Shown: piece after piece, positions 20,945 through 34,182 of the stretch
Layout of the letters: the number at the start of each line of letters is the position of its first letter
Numbering within the stretch: position 1 is the first letter of the stretch
The notes under the pieces: model-generated
What the model saw: the letters and a program-made list of their open reading frames with translations, nothing else
Databases searched by the model: none
What the model was told of the DNA's origin: nothing
Assembly: GCA_029204225.1 (NCBI GenBank)
Contig: CM055102.1
Coordinates: forward strand, 39,676,057-39,740,056
Direction: 5' to 3'
DNA from: Diphasiastrum complanatum
Lineage: Eukaryota > Streptophyta > Lycopodiopsida > Lycopodiales > Lycopodiaceae
Length of the DNA: 64,000 nucleotides
Translations under genes and position numbers: made by a program

Positions 20945-21760
20945 AAAAACCAATGGGCATGAACCTTCGCATGACTGGCAGCAGCTCCAGGGTACTGTCC
21001 CAAACCTGCATAGAAGCCTGCAAAGGTTAGTTCCCATCAGATTTTGAAAAAACAGAGAAAAACCCAAAAAAAAAATTCAAAAAATCCTTGTAATTTTTTT
21101 TTTTTGGTTTTTCAAAACTCAAAACTAACCTTCGTAGAGCTATTTGAAGTTCCATCTCACTGAGACAAGGACACAAAGAAGTCTGCGAGAGTTAGATCCC
21201 AAAAAAAGGTGCCCCTGTGAAGGTTCCCAAGAGCAAAAAGTGGCCTAGAACCTTCTTAGACAACAAATTTTTGAATTTCCTTGGGAAGCAACCTTCGCAT
21301 AGCTCTTTGAAGTTCCATCTCACTGAGACAAGGACACAAAGAAGACTGCAAGAGTTAGATCCCAAAAAAAGTCCCCCTGTGAAGGTTCCCAAGAGTCAAA
21401 AGTGGCCTAGAACCTTCTCATACAGCAAATTTTTGAGTTTCCTTGGGAAGTAACTCTCGCAGCTTGGTAAGCAAGTGGATCTGACTCATATACAAGCACA
21501 TACCAACCTGCGAAGATTAGTTCCCATAAAATCTCAAAATTTGGCCAAAAGCCCCCAAAAAATGCACTTGTTTCAACATTTTTTGAGTTTCCTTGGGAAG
21601 AAGCTCTTGCAACTTTGTGAGCAGGTGAATCTGACCTAGATACAACTGCACACCAGTCTGCGAGGGTTTGTTCCTAGAAAATCTTAGAATTTTGCAAAAA
21701 ATCTCCTAAAAAATATACTTTTTCCATGATTGGGAAGTAACCTTTGCAAAGGTTTTTGTA
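20945..21760. repeat. Tandem array of about 150-160-bp units in the element's leader
   Basis: TTCCTTGGGAAG recurs at 21277, 21439 and 21589 (spacing 162 and 150). Each is followed by a motif like AACCTTCGCATAGCTC and then AGTTAGATCCCA or a variant. Two central units are very alike. The outer three or four are diverged. Confidence 0.8.
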
Positions 21761-22430
21761 GATAGATCTCATCTAGATCTGACTATTGTAAAATTTGTAA
21801 AAATCCAATGGTTGGATTTTGAAATATCTAGGAAAAAGTGCCAAAAAGTGCCAAAAAACTGAGTTTTTTCAAGATCCTGACAAATTTGTCCATCAAGAAC
21901 TCTTGCAGAACTCACATTGTCTAGAAATGGTCCAGATACAGCTACTGTAGGAAGGTTGAAGATTAGATTCACTCAGATATGAAAAAATCTCAAAAAAAAT
22001 ACTCACAAAAAGCCAAGAAAAAGAGCTAAAGTCACACTGTTAGCCAACTGAAACTGATCAGATCTTGTCAAATCTAGGTTGCAGTCACATTGTCCATCAA
22101 GATCCAAAATCTCCGAATCAAGTGAATGATCCTCAAATCAAGCCAATCAGTGCCCTCCACATCAACCACTATCCATCCATCAGTCTTCTGTCCCATCTCT
22201 ATTCCATCTTCTAACTCCATCTCCGCTAGATAAATCCATTTTTTTCTCTATTCTCATCCATACTCCACTGTTTATCGATTCTCTTCTCTTCTTCTTCTTT
22301 TTCTTCTTCTTCTTCTCCATCTCCACAAAAAAAGAAAAGAAAAAAAAGAGAGGTTGGAACACCAGAGTCATTGAGCAAACCTTGAAGCAATTCACCAACC
22401 AGCTACTTTGCGGCATTCTAGTGCTAAACT

Positions 22431-22964
22431 ATGGAGACCACCAATGCAGGATTATCTAAACTAAAAAAGTTCCCTAATGAAACAATGCGAGACTACACCT
22501 ATCAAATCATCCAATTAGAGAAGGATTGTAACCCACCGATTCCTGAACGGATTGTCATGGCAAAATACTATGCTGGACTACCCAGAAGAATCAGATGTGG
22601 TATGGCAGAATTAGCATCCTATGCGTCACTTGTACAACTCTATAAGGATGCTGCCATGATGGAAATCTCACAAGAGATGAGGGATTTTCCCTATCGCTCT
22701 GATGAATCATCAGATGGAGAATCAGAGGAACAAAGGTCAACAACAAACGATGATCCAACAAGAATGAGAACCTATGGGAGGCAACAAAGTGTAGCAAAGT
22801 CAAGCAGATCAAGTGTAGTGGAAGACCAAGAACCTTGCACTTCAAGTTCAAGCCATCATCAAGCTTATGCTTGCACAGTCAATTTTCTTGAAAAGGACGA
22901 ATGTACCTTCTGCTTTGGAGATCATCCAAGTACCAAGTGTCCAATCAGAATCCGCACTTATTAA
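22431..22964 (+). CDS. Gag-like ORF with Cys-His knuckle
   Basis: 177 codons starting METTNAGLSKLKKFPNETMR. The segment from YTYQIIQLEKDCNPPIPERI to ELASYASLVQLYKDAAMMEI has the helical gag pattern (…F..GL....L......L..L...A). A serine-rich acidic linker follows, then CTFCFGDHPSTKC (residues about 157-169), a CX2CX3HX4C knuckle, one residue shorter than the usual CX2CX4HX4C. Sequence upstream in another frame (VIEQTLKQFTNQLLCGILVL) suggests the real gag began earlier and a frameshift cut it. Confidence 0.6.
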   Translation: METTNAGLSKLKKFPNETMRDYTYQIIQLEKDCNPPIPERIVMAKYYAGLPRRIRCGMAELASYASLVQLYKDAAMMEISQEMRDFPYRSDESSDGESEEQRSTTNDDPTRMRTYGRQQSVAKSSRSSVVEDQEPCTSSSSHHQAYACTVNFLEKDECTFCFGDHPSTKCPIRIRTY

Positions 22965-23125
22965 AAGGACAAAATACATAGCAACAAGTTCGTCGACGGC
23001 AAGATCCAGTAGTTCAACAACTAGAAGCAGACTCAAGCCAACAAGGAGCTCACCAGAAGGATGGATGTTAGATTGATCCATCTACATCACAAGTTTCTTC
23101 AACAAACAGTGGCAAGGTAGAAGTT

Positions 23126-23620
23126 TTGGTTATATCCTCTTGCATGTCACCGAACTTAATGGAGGACCATAACAGCCTACCAATCTTTTTTGTGGAAGAT
23201 CCTAAGGGGAGTCTGTTACCGGTGTATGCCTATCAACTTAGAGGCGATGGCATACTGCACTCAATTAGGTGCTATGGATGTGGAGGAAAACACCGCCGTG
23301 CTGAATGTCCACACCGAGGGGATCCGTCAACATGCGATCTCTCGTGTTCACAATGAGGAGTTAATCATCCATGTCGAGATTGCCTAATGAGAAATTCACA
23401 AATAGCCAGGAGGCATTTGGCTTATGTAGACCGACATGCATCTATGGTGACCCTTCCACCTCAAACATACTACAAAAGAAAAATCCTAGTGCCACCAGGT
23501 TATGAAACGAGTGAGGAAGAAGACAATCTAGCAAAAGTCCCAAAGTACGCAGACACTCTTGGGCAAACAAGTAAAACCATCACAGAAGACAGAGATGGTA
23601 GAATCCATCATGCCAATGGT
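23126..23620 (+). pseudogene. Second knuckle-bearing gag-like segment
   Basis: Frame pieces read PVYAYQLRGDGILHS, IRCYGCGGKHRRAECPHRGD, then GVNHPCRDCLMRNSQIARRH and VPPGYETSEEEDNLAKVP. CYGCGGKHRRAEC is again CX2CX3HX4C. It is separated from the first ORF by stops at 22965 and shifts near 23370. Confidence 0.5.
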
Positions 23621-24281
23621 AACTAAGGAAGTCAAGAAATTGGCAATTAACAAAGTCCAGCAGATTTTACCAAGGCTCTTGGTGCAATCAATGCAAAGAA
23701 TTCTTTCTATGAATTACAAAGGGCCTAGTGTCAATGGAGCAACGAGAAGACAATTTTGCACAAGATCCAAGGAAAAGTGCAATCACGCAGCCTTCAACGG
23801 GGAAGTGCAATGACCAAGAGAAGACTGAAGTTGATGATTGCCCCTCAACGAGCAAGATTCAACCAAAGTCTAATTGTTCCACAATTCAACAGACCCCCAA
23901 ATCAATGCCAATTTGGGGTATATCCATTCTTCAAAGGCCAAATCCAGGGAATCCAAGCCCAAATAGTCCTCCAGTACAACAAGCACCAGTGCCTACAATG
24001 ACAAAGCCTTGTCCTCAATCTATGTATTGACTGCTGAGGAAAGTTGTCAGGTTATGGCATACTTTGAATACCTGGACAAACAAGAGCATCAAACAAGCAC
24101 GTCATATCCACATTACGAATTGGAAGAATCTATGACATTGGGACCAGTTGTGCCAATCTACGAGAATCCATTATATCAGCAAAATTTATCTTGGGATCCT
24201 CCGATGGAATGTCTCAACTACCCAATTGTTAATGAACAAGATTACCCGGAATGGCCACCAGACCCTTATGGGTATTATTGA
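23621..24281 (+). pseudogene. Proline-rich tail of the gag-only element
   Basis: Short overlapping frames carry KEVKKLAINKVQQILPRLLV and PKSMPIWGISILQRPNPGNP. The final open piece (24009-24281, 90 codons) reads YFEYLDKQEHQTSTSY... and ends YPEWPPDPYGYY. The composition suits a disordered gag tail. No enzymatic motif is visible. Confidence 0.35.
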
Positions 24282-24589
24282 AAATCAAGCAAGTCCCAGT
24301 TCTTGCTGATCATCCACTAATAAAGCCTCAAGTTTATGTAAGCGAATTCTATCCACACTTTTTCTGAAGCAACCATGTCCCAGCAATAAAAGAATTGACA
24401 ATAGTGCTCCTTCACGACAGTTGCAGCCTAGTGCCGAGGGACCGGCACTACTTTGGGTCGTGGACCCTATTGTGGGTATTTCCTGCACACAATAATAAAC
24501 AAGTGGGTCCCACCAATTAAAATACTGTTGGCCAAGCCTTACCTAGTGGGCCCCACCACAATACATTATTGTAAGTAGGGTAATAAGTA

Positions 24590-25075
<486 letters not shown>

Positions 25076-25095
25076 TTTGGGTAGGCGCTCGAGCC

Positions 25096-25814
25096 CCAAA
25101 TAGTAATGAGAATATTATTTTGAATAAATGTAACATTGTCACAGAAAAAATAGACGTTTATGATTTTGAATATATTGCTTCACTATAGGTGGTCAAATCT
25201 AAATTTAGCTTAGTTACATTTTATACATAGTTCAACAAATATATTACATGTCTTTATATGTCTTTCTTTTCTTACAACTAGTACTACAAATCCAACTACA
25301 AACATTGCCAAGATGTCAAAAGTCCCATGCATACCATATGAAGCAAATTAATCATCCATTTTAAGTGAGACGTTCTCATTTCTTGTGAGAGTACACATTT
25401 TTACAAGACTTTGAAATTTTTGTTGTTATGTATATTTTGCACCTCACACTTATACATCATATCAATGAAATGCTAGTTACATCAATAGTAGTATGCAAGT
25501 GAATTGGAAGGGCCATATCTAGTTGAGATTTGTCAAAGCAAGGTCAATTATCATTTACAATCACTCTAAATTTGAAAAAAAAAAACATGAATGTCATGGT
25601 GATAAAAAATCAAAGATTTTAGAATAAATATCAATCTATTTGTGCTAGCTAATCTACATAAATGTCTACTATGTGTAATAGCTTGTATAGTTCCTATTGC
25701 ATATTTCATGCACACTCATGGACTACTATATACATTTTCTCATCTTTTTCATAGGGAAATATTCATACTTATTTAATCATTTTAATTAATCTAATGTGTG
25801 TGTATAAGTCTATC

Positions 25815-25853
<39 letters not shown>

Positions 25854-27584
25854 CTCCTGTACATATGCAAGGTGAATGAAAATGAGAGTATGTATGCAAT
25901 GTTGGCATATTTTAGTTATTGATGACCATGTTGATGCAATATTGCAATCTTTTGAAAAAAGAATATTATTTTCCATCACAATAAAACCTATGACTCTTAA
26001 CTTCAACATGTATTGGTAATTTTAGAAACAATTTTGCTTTGATCATTTTATTTCATATAATATTATTAGGAGTATACCAAGTGTTTTTAACATCAAGATT
26101 GTGAAGGTTGTTATAGCCAAGATCATGTGGATACTAAATAGTTTCTTTTTATTTTGACAAGATTAGATTGTTGGAGTACTATATCAATTTACAATAAAAA
26201 CACATTGAGTTTCACACTTTTAGATTTATTTTGTGCCATTATTTATAATATGCAATATTCCATAATCATAATGAAGACAACTTCGTCTCTCGCATTCATA
26301 TTTACCACCTAAAATAGAATATCTTAAAAAAATCTTCTCTAGGAGTAATCAATGTTGCCATGCAAATCTAGTTGTACCATAAAGTTAGGATTCTTTCAAA
26401 TGATTGTCCTACTCATGATTTAAGTGATTTTATTTATCTAGACCAAGTCTAGTCTCAAGCACATGGTATGATTCCTTTTGACAAGATTAACCATAAAAGT
26501 TTATATCACAATATTAGTGTGTAAAGTTCATGGTTCCTATTGACATTATCAGTCTAAAGTAATGGGAATTCCAAACATAAGAATATTATACATTATGCTT
26601 TCAAGATTCTAGCTTTTATGGTTCCTATTGAAATACAAGTCTAAAGTAATGGTAATACGATATATTGAAATACAAGTCTAAAGTAATGGTAATACGATAT
26701 ATGAAAATGCTACATTTTTCACTTTTAGTAGTTCAAGGCTAAAGCTCTATTTACAATCTACATACTCCACACACAACATTATCAATACATCATTGTTAGA
26801 CTCTCACTGTATCCTTCTAGATATGATGGACATCATGTCTAGGCATCTGAACAAAAATTAATTCAATAATAATTTTAAGATTCTAATATCCAAAACAATA
26901 ACATGACGTATGCATAAATTTTTTAGTCTAACTATGAACTTAACTATGCAATGTAATGACATATATATCTACAAAACATATATGGACAAAGTTTCTCTCA
27001 CAAAGGCAGAATGTTGACTCTATTTCTAGATATTTTTCGGTTAGTATCAAGAACCATAAATACATAAGAGTTTGTCTATAAATAAGTATTACAACTATAT
27101 CTCTTAGCTAGGCTACTTTAATTGAACTAATTGCAAAATGTAGTGTTTAACTCTAGAAAAGAAAGAAACATTGAACACATCTTGAATAAACTCTTTATTA
27201 TTGCTATCAAATTATAAAGGGCAAGATAATAATTAAAACTGAGATTTTGAATACATTCTTGAAATCTTTGGTGAAGTCCTAGTGAAGAGTGGTGTTGATT
27301 GCCAAATCAAGTGATCTAACAAGTTCTATTGATTAGATCAAGATCTAGATGTAAATCCTTAACTATTTAGCAAGATCAACATGTCTAAACCTCAAGAAAC
27401 ATCCAGAGCGGCCTCACACGTGTGGATAACAGTCTCTATATGGACTTTGAGCAGAGAGCAAAATACTTAATGATAGCTTACAAAGAATAAAATCACAATT
27501 CTATTCCAGTGAAATCACAAGAAAAATGCATAAGATCTCAATGTCTCGTCAACTTCTCATTGATCAAGGTGATCTACTTATAGA
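25096..27584. other. AT-rich DNA with no recognised gene
   Basis: No domain-bearing frame is visible on either strand. It holds a CA microsatellite (25820-25850, about 15 units) and an exact local tandem duplication of about 36 bp near 26630-26701 (TACAAGTCTAAAGTAATGG repeated). Confidence 0.6.
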
Positions 27585-29600
27585 TCAAGTACAAGCATGA
27601 CCTATATGCTTCAACAGGTCTGGCATTGAATCAACTTGCTTACACAATAACTTGCTTAATATGTTGGTGTACATGCCAACAATAAGTAGATCACATATGA
27701 GAATAACTTGCTCGCCTTGCATATGTTGACTCAACTTGCTTACACAATAACTCAAATTTGGTCTAGTAGTGATTGTCAAATAGATTAAGGAGCCTATGAC
27801 CTTTCTAGAAAGTGTGATGTCCTGAAAGGATGCTTCCCAAACTTGTGACTTACTAGCATCTTCAAAACTAGATGGCTCTTCAAGCATTGTGACTAAGAAG
27901 GAGTAAGAAGTACTAAGATTTGAATCTTCCCTTTGCTTTCCCTTCTCAAAGTAGGTAAGCCTTGATGGCTAGACCTTGTGCCTTGTAGATCTCCTTGGAC
28001 TTCTTGGATCTTGATATAGATCCTCCAAAACTTCATTACCTTGAAGCTCCTCCTCGGGCCTTGCAAGATCTTGGACACATTGTGAATTAAATGGACTTTC
28101 ATAAATCTTGGAACTTTGGCATTCATCAAACAAGAAATCCTTACTCACTTTTACTTTTTTTGAAATAAAATCAAAAGTCCTATATCTTTTGCTATGTTCA
28201 CTATAGCCAACAAAAATTTCTTTGAAAGAAGTTGCATTTTTTGTTTCCAAAGGAATATGGACATAACAAATACATCCAAACACTTTTGAATCTTTACACT
28301 TGGCTTATTGCCATACAAAGCTTGATATGGTGAGATCCCACCAATGGCATTACTAGGAAGCCTATTACACAAAAAAGTTAGCACATGTAATAGCCTCTCC
28401 CCAAAAGGAAATGGGTAGAGATGCATGTAATCTCAAAGATTTTGCACACTCACATAGAGATCTATTTTTCCTCTTGGCCACCCCATGTTGTTGGGGGGTG
28501 TAGGAACATGTGAAATCTCTTCTTATGCCATTACTGTCACAAAAATCTCTCATTATATTGGAGATTTATTCTCCTCCATTATCACATCTTAGTACTTTGA
28601 TGTTAGAACTAAGTTGCTTCTCAACAAGAGATTTAAACTTTACAAAAGCTTCATATACAAGACTTTTCTTCAGCAATAGATCCAAGTAAATCTAGTACAA
28701 TCATCTATGAAGGTCACATACATCAAATCACCTCCATTGCTTGCATGTGAAAAGGAATGTACATCATAATGTATAAGATCTAAAGGAGAGGTAGATCTTG
28801 TCAAGGATCTCTTGTAGGATGTCTTATGAGACTTTGAAAGGCCACAAGCCTCACATATCTTGCCACGTGTTGAGAATGATTTGGGGAGGTTGAGAGCAAG
28901 CTCCTTGGAGACCATGGATCCCATTGCTTGAAGATTGAGATGGCCTAATCTTTTATGCCATAACTCCACTTGTGTCATCTCCTCCCTAAACATGTTCACA
29001 CTTTCAATGGCCACATTAGCATCCAATTTAAAAAGTTTTCCTTGCTTAATGCCACTAGCTATGCACTTATCATTTTTCAAGATGGAACAAACTCCATTAT
29101 TGAAATGTACATCTAGTCCATTTTATCCATCAATTGTCCAACACTAAGCAAATTTTTAGTAATAGATGGAACATACAAGACATTATCTAGATCTATCCTC
29201 TTAGATGATCCTAAGCACAATGGAATAGATCCAATACCATCAATTTTACATTCTTGATCACTAGTAGTGTATATAGATTTCTTAGAATCATTACAAGAAA
29301 GAGTCCTTGTTGAATGACATGTGGAAACTAGCCCCACTATCAATCCACCATATGTCTTTGCTTGAAGCTGGATTTGATGCTACCATGAAGGATGTGTTGA
29401 AACCATCCTCTTCCTCCTCCTCATGTGCAAGATTGCCATGATCTTCATTCCCTTGAGAATTCTTCTTTTTAAAGCAATCGGAAGCAAAGTGTCCTTTCTT
29501 TCCACAAAAGAAATACTTTAACTTGGCTTTGTTCTTGTACTTTCCTTTGGAGGTAGATCCACCATGTTTGTCCTTGGTGCTTCTTGGATGGTTTCCTCAT
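27585..29600 (-). pseudogene. Ty1/copia element with reverse transcriptase core deleted
   Basis: Minus order: knuckle FFCGKKGHFASDC (about 29510), protease WWIDSGASFHMSFNKDSF, VLYVPSITKNLLSVGQLMD, gag-pre-integrase LWHKRLGHLNLQAMGS, integrase FIDDCTRFTWIY ... NGIRRDFTCSYTPQQHGVAK and LPISFWGEAITCANF, then MFGCICYVHIPLETKN and FVGYSEHSKRYRTF. At about 27890 it jumps directly to the end of reverse transcriptase (DITLSRKVIGSLIYLTITTR). It is close to the lineage of the intact element at 39448 but has several frame breaks. Confidence 0.85.
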
Positions 29601-30340
29601 AGACTTTCGATTTTTTAATTATTGCCTACAATGCCTCCTTTCCAGATTTTTAATTGTTGTCTTTATCAAAATCTATCTCACTTTCAAGATCAATATATCT
29701 ATAATCAATAATGTCAAAATTTCAAGAACTATTCTGCAAAAATTAAGAAGACTTCATTTAAAAACATCTTCTATATCATTGAATAACTATCATTATTTAT
29801 AAATATACAAGAACATCAAGTATAGTTATTATATTAATAGGGACGAGGTTGAAGTTGAAAGAGAATCAGATAGGATTATAGAATGAGAGATAGTTTTCTC
29901 AAACTCTGAAGCCATGGATGCTTCAGCTTCAACACTATTTCTAGTTCATTTACTTCGATTGGAACAGATGTAGATGTTTCAATTAAGAGAACAGAAGAAG
30001 ATTTAGCAGGCTCATCATCTAGAATTTTTATAGAAATATAGAAGACAAATACCACTCCTTTAATAATAGGGTGACAGTTTCTACTGTGGATATCGCAATA
30101 TGTATTTCTTTTAAAGTGTTCGTGTAGTTTAGAGTAATTTCTATCATGTTTGTGCTTAGCAAATGGTTGGGAATATACAAGGTCATGAAAATAACGAAAC
30201 TACAAGTGTCTATATCTCTAATAGGAGTAGTAATAATCTGAGAAAAATTATCAAGAAGAACAAGTAATCAAAAATGATTATCATAAACAAGCTTATCAAT
30301 ATTAAAAGGAGCAAAAAAAAAAAAAAGATAAAATATTGGT
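29601..30340 (-). pseudogene. Partial copy of the unknown minus-strand transposon gene found at 37366-38297
   Basis: The DNA aligns with about 37620-38290 over most of its length (matching blocks around 29602-29700, 29775-29880 and 30060-30300). The frame is broken, so it is a decayed copy. The adjacent 30340-30480 carries GATATCGGTTCAGAGCGC, related to the inverted-repeat modules at 38392-39385. Confidence 0.6.
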
Positions 30341-30873
30341 CGCTCACCGATAGGCTCGGTGCGCACCACCATCTCACCTAATTCTGAATATGCTCACCTG
30401 TGTGATGATCTGCTATCAGGTTAGGGTTTTTTAGGATATCGGTTCAGAGCGCACCTCCTCTAGTTTATCGTTGTGCACCGATGCTGGGATGCAAAATGGC
30501 CTGAACGAAGCAAACTGCTTGCATTCATCCCAGCAATGCAAGCAGGACGCAAGGAAAATTCACCACCACCCCCTAGTGTCAGATTTTGGTGGAAATGCAG
30601 TGAGCAGCGGAAGTGGTGAGCGGATGGTAATGAATCGGTAGTGCGCCAATTACCAGCAAAACAGTTAAAGATGAATCTAATATTACAATGAGCAAATAGA
30701 ACAGTATAATAGTGGAACGATGCACTCGGATCGATAAAAACAAAAACTGAGTACAATGCTTGAAGCTAGGCATAAAATAGTAGGCGCACAAAAACAGACT
30801 TCAACTAAGTTCGTTGATGGAATCCTAGAATACTGGAATACAGCAATACTAACTAACTGATTTGGAAGGCAAT
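30341..30873. other. No recognised gene; contains a module-like motif
   Basis: GC-richer start (30347-30480) with GATATCGGTTCAGAGCGC at 30435 and a partial inverted partner GTGCACCGAT near 30472. The rest has no recognised content. Confidence 0.4.
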
Positions 30874-33365
30874 TGATCAGTGCATTGGAATCCTAAGTTA
30901 ATCTACTTACAGTCCCACAAAAAGTAGCCATTATTTTAACAGTATGTGGGTCATATTTTCTAATTAACAATATCGAAAAGTATACAAAGAGTCAAAATTT
31001 TACAAAGGGTCAGAATATATACACTGGGTCAGATTTATACAAAGAGTCGAATTTATACAAAGGGTTAGATTTATTAGACCTGATCCAATCTGATCCAGAG
31101 TCGAAGACGTCCCGAATAAATTAGACCCGAACCGATCCGAAAAAATTAGAACCGATTTGACCCGACCTAGGGTCGAAAAGTCTCTCTTTGACAAAAATAA
31201 CATTGGGCTAGAAAATAGGCTTGGATCAAAAAAATTCAATCATGAATTTTTCAATCCTTTGCTAGAAATTCGAGCCTTCATAAATTTTTGTGTTTTCCAA
31301 GAATAAGTATAGACAGGTTTTTCAGGATGCTCATTACCAAATGAATTGAGCCTGAGCATTGAAATCCAACATTCCTCCTTAATTTGGATCTTGAAAATTT
31401 TCGATCTTCAGATTTAGCTGATTGTTAAATCTGAGATGGTGCTCCTTGGTGAAGTAACCTACTGTCATAAACTCAATCCGATAGTAAATCAAAGGAATTA
31501 CCCTTGTGCTTTGGTTGTCACAGTAGATGAACGTCAGATGTGATTGAAAAAATTCAATATCTGCAAGCAAGTTCCTCAGCCAAATTGCCTCCTTTTGGTA
31601 GCATTTGTGACAGCTATAAAATTCGATTCTGTGGAGATTGATGCCACTGAGGTCTGTTTTTGGCTACGAGAGATTGGGCCTTGATTGTATGGAAATATAG
31701 TTCCAAAAGTCGATATTTTGGTGTTGAAGTCTTCGACCCACTCTACATTTATGTAGTCTTTGAAAATATTGGTTGATGGGTTGGATTTTTGTTGACTGAA
31801 GGAAAACAATTTGTTGTGTCGGATTCAAAAAATATTCTCCAGTGCTAACATGCATTTCAGATCTTGCATTGAGTTCAGAGTTGCTAAGTAATAAAGCATC
31901 ATCTACATAATGAGTAGTGATAATGGAAAGATTGGATACAGACTTGAAGTAAATATTCAAGTCTACCAAGTTTGGATAGAAATCATTCTCGTTTTGAACC
32001 GCAAGTGTGGTGTCCTCTTATTCCTTGCACTGATCAGCATCAGTAGTTGACTTTGTCTATGGAATAACGTTGAGTTCCTGCACAAAGTAGTAGGCCAGAT
32101 ATCCATGAATCAAGATGGAGGCTGTTTGGATCGATTCGATCTTCTGTGTTGAAATTCGATCATTTGATGTTGTTCAATCCATGGAGGTTCTGACTCATTT
32201 TTCGAGTCAGTATCGGATTTTGAAATTTTGAACCTTGGGCCAGATTTTGGTGTAGCTTTTCCCTTGTGGTAAAAAAAATGGTCCAGGTTGTAGAGCTTCC
32301 ATGCCTTCGGATCTAAAGAATAGCCAATGAAAATCGATCTGTTATTGTTTGACCTTTGGATCAAAATTTGATCGTTTGACCTTGGGGTCGGATTTTTGAT
32401 GTTCGTTCCTTGGGTTAAAAAATTATGTAGGTTAACAGAGATCTTACTGGAAGCACTGCATCTAAACACTCTGATATTTGTGAGTGATGGCTTTGACCCT
32501 GTCCACACCTCATAAGGTGTCTTGCCATTCAAGGTCTCTGAAATGGATCTATTTTGTAAATAGGCTATTGTAGTAACCGCTTTTGCTCAGAACTTCTTTG
32601 GAAGAGATGCACGGGCTAGCATGCTCTTGGCACTCTCAATGAATGACTGAGTCTTTCATTTAGTTGTACCATTGGACTGAGGTGAGCTTGTTGTAAAATG
32701 TTGTATTTCGGTGGCCTTGCAGAACTCTTTGAATTTGTTGGAGATAAATACTCTCCCTACTGTCAGGGCATTGACTCTGTCATTGATAATTGAAAGTCAG
32801 TTGATCAGTGCATTGGAATCCTAAGTTAATCTACTTACAAACCCACAGAAAGTAGCCGTTATTTTAACAATGTGTGGGTCAGATTTTCTAATTAACAGTA
32901 TCGAAAAATATTACAAAGAGCCAGAATTTTACAAAGTTACAAATTTATATAAATGGTGGAATTTTACAAACGATTGAAATTTGTACACTGGGTCAGATTT
33001 ATACAAAGGTCGGATTTATTAGGGCCGCTGATCCGATTCGATCCAGGTTCAAAGACGTCCGGATAAATTAAATCCAATTCGATCTGATTCAGAGTCGAAG
33101 ACGCTAAGAAAAATTAGACCCGATCTGACCCACGGTCAAAAAATTTAGAACCAATCCAACCCGACCCAAGGTCAAAAAATCTCTCTTTGACAAGGATGAC
33201 ATTGGATCAAAAAATAGGCTTAGGTCAAAAAAATTCGATTTTGATTTTTTTTTTTTATCCTTTGCTGGAAATTTGAGCCTTCATAATTTTTTGTGTTTTC
33301 CAAGAATAAGATTTTTCAGAATGCTCATTACCAAATGATTTGAGTTTGAGCATTGAAATCCAACA
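30874..33365 (-). mobile_element. Copia deletion derivative with both LTRs
   Basis: LTRs lie at 30874-31371 and about 32802-33365. Both read TGTTGGATTTCAATGCTC ... GCACTGATCA on the minus strand. AAGGAGGAA, a polypurine tract, precedes the 3' LTR (31372-31380). The 5' LTR joins straight onto integrase; primer site, gag and protease are gone. What remains: FISNKFKEFCKATEIQHFTT, AKSMLARASLPKKF, MNGKTPYEVWTGSKPSLTNI, SIFIGYSLDPKAWKLYN, then reverse transcriptase YVDDALLLSN and RNase H (GPISRSQKQTSVASISTESN, FIYCDNQSTRVI). No matching target duplication is seen. Confidence 0.8.
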
Positions 33366-33479
33366 CCTAGGCCTAGGGGTAGACCACGTGACCCACCATG
33401 GCTGAAGGACATTCGGAGGTTGTAGAAGACCAACGATCTTCTAATTCCTAAAGCTCACATCCAGTGATCAATCATACAG

Positions 33480-33775
33480 GTCACAAGGAGACTCTCGAGA
33501 AATGTGAGATGGACAGTCACTACAGTTGAAGCTCTACACACAGCTTATGAGGATTTTCAAGTGAAATTCTTTTCAAATTGTGTTGTTGCAGATGTCCATG
33601 CCAAGCGTGTCACCATTATGCTGAAGGATTCCAAAATTGTGTTCAGGCTATGGGACTCATATGGCAATTTTGTTGAGTGCTTCCGCCCAGCTCCATCCTC
33701 TCCCCCGAAACCAACGACTAAAAAGAAAAAGCGAAAGCAACCTCAACCGACTCAACTGATATTATGGGTGTAAAG
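33480..33775 (+). CDS. Unassigned ORF, possible upstream exon of the transposase-like gene
   Basis: 90-codon frame (MRWTVTTVEALHTAYEDFQV ... KPTTKKKKRKQPQPTQ) with a basic lysine-rich end. It lies upstream of, and in the same direction as, the transposase-like pieces. No motif assigns it, and linkage is by position only. Confidence 0.25.
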
Positions 33776-34182
33776 CATTAGGGAAAATATGGGCTCAAAA
33801 TGGGCCTATTAAGAAATTTCACTTTAGAGAGAGGTTACGTAGAGAGAGAATGCAAATCGGTAACTTCTGGTCGTCGTTTTTGAGGTTTCTGGCCTTGCTC
33901 GACGTTTAACTAGTATGGTTAACTTCAACCAATGGTTAGTTTAGCATGAGATGTAATAACTTCTCTTCATGCTCATCCCCAAATTCGGGACTAGAGCTTT
34001 AAGACTGAATATCTTGGTGTGCTCAATGCAAAAACTGAAGCAGGAGAGGCAAAACTTTTAAAATCACTGTATGCTTATAGTGAAATATGAGGCGGGACGA
34101 TTTTTCAATGCGACATAAACATTACAAAAGTAAGGAATGCTAGATCTATTCATATTGATTTACTGTAGGTAGATTCATTTAC

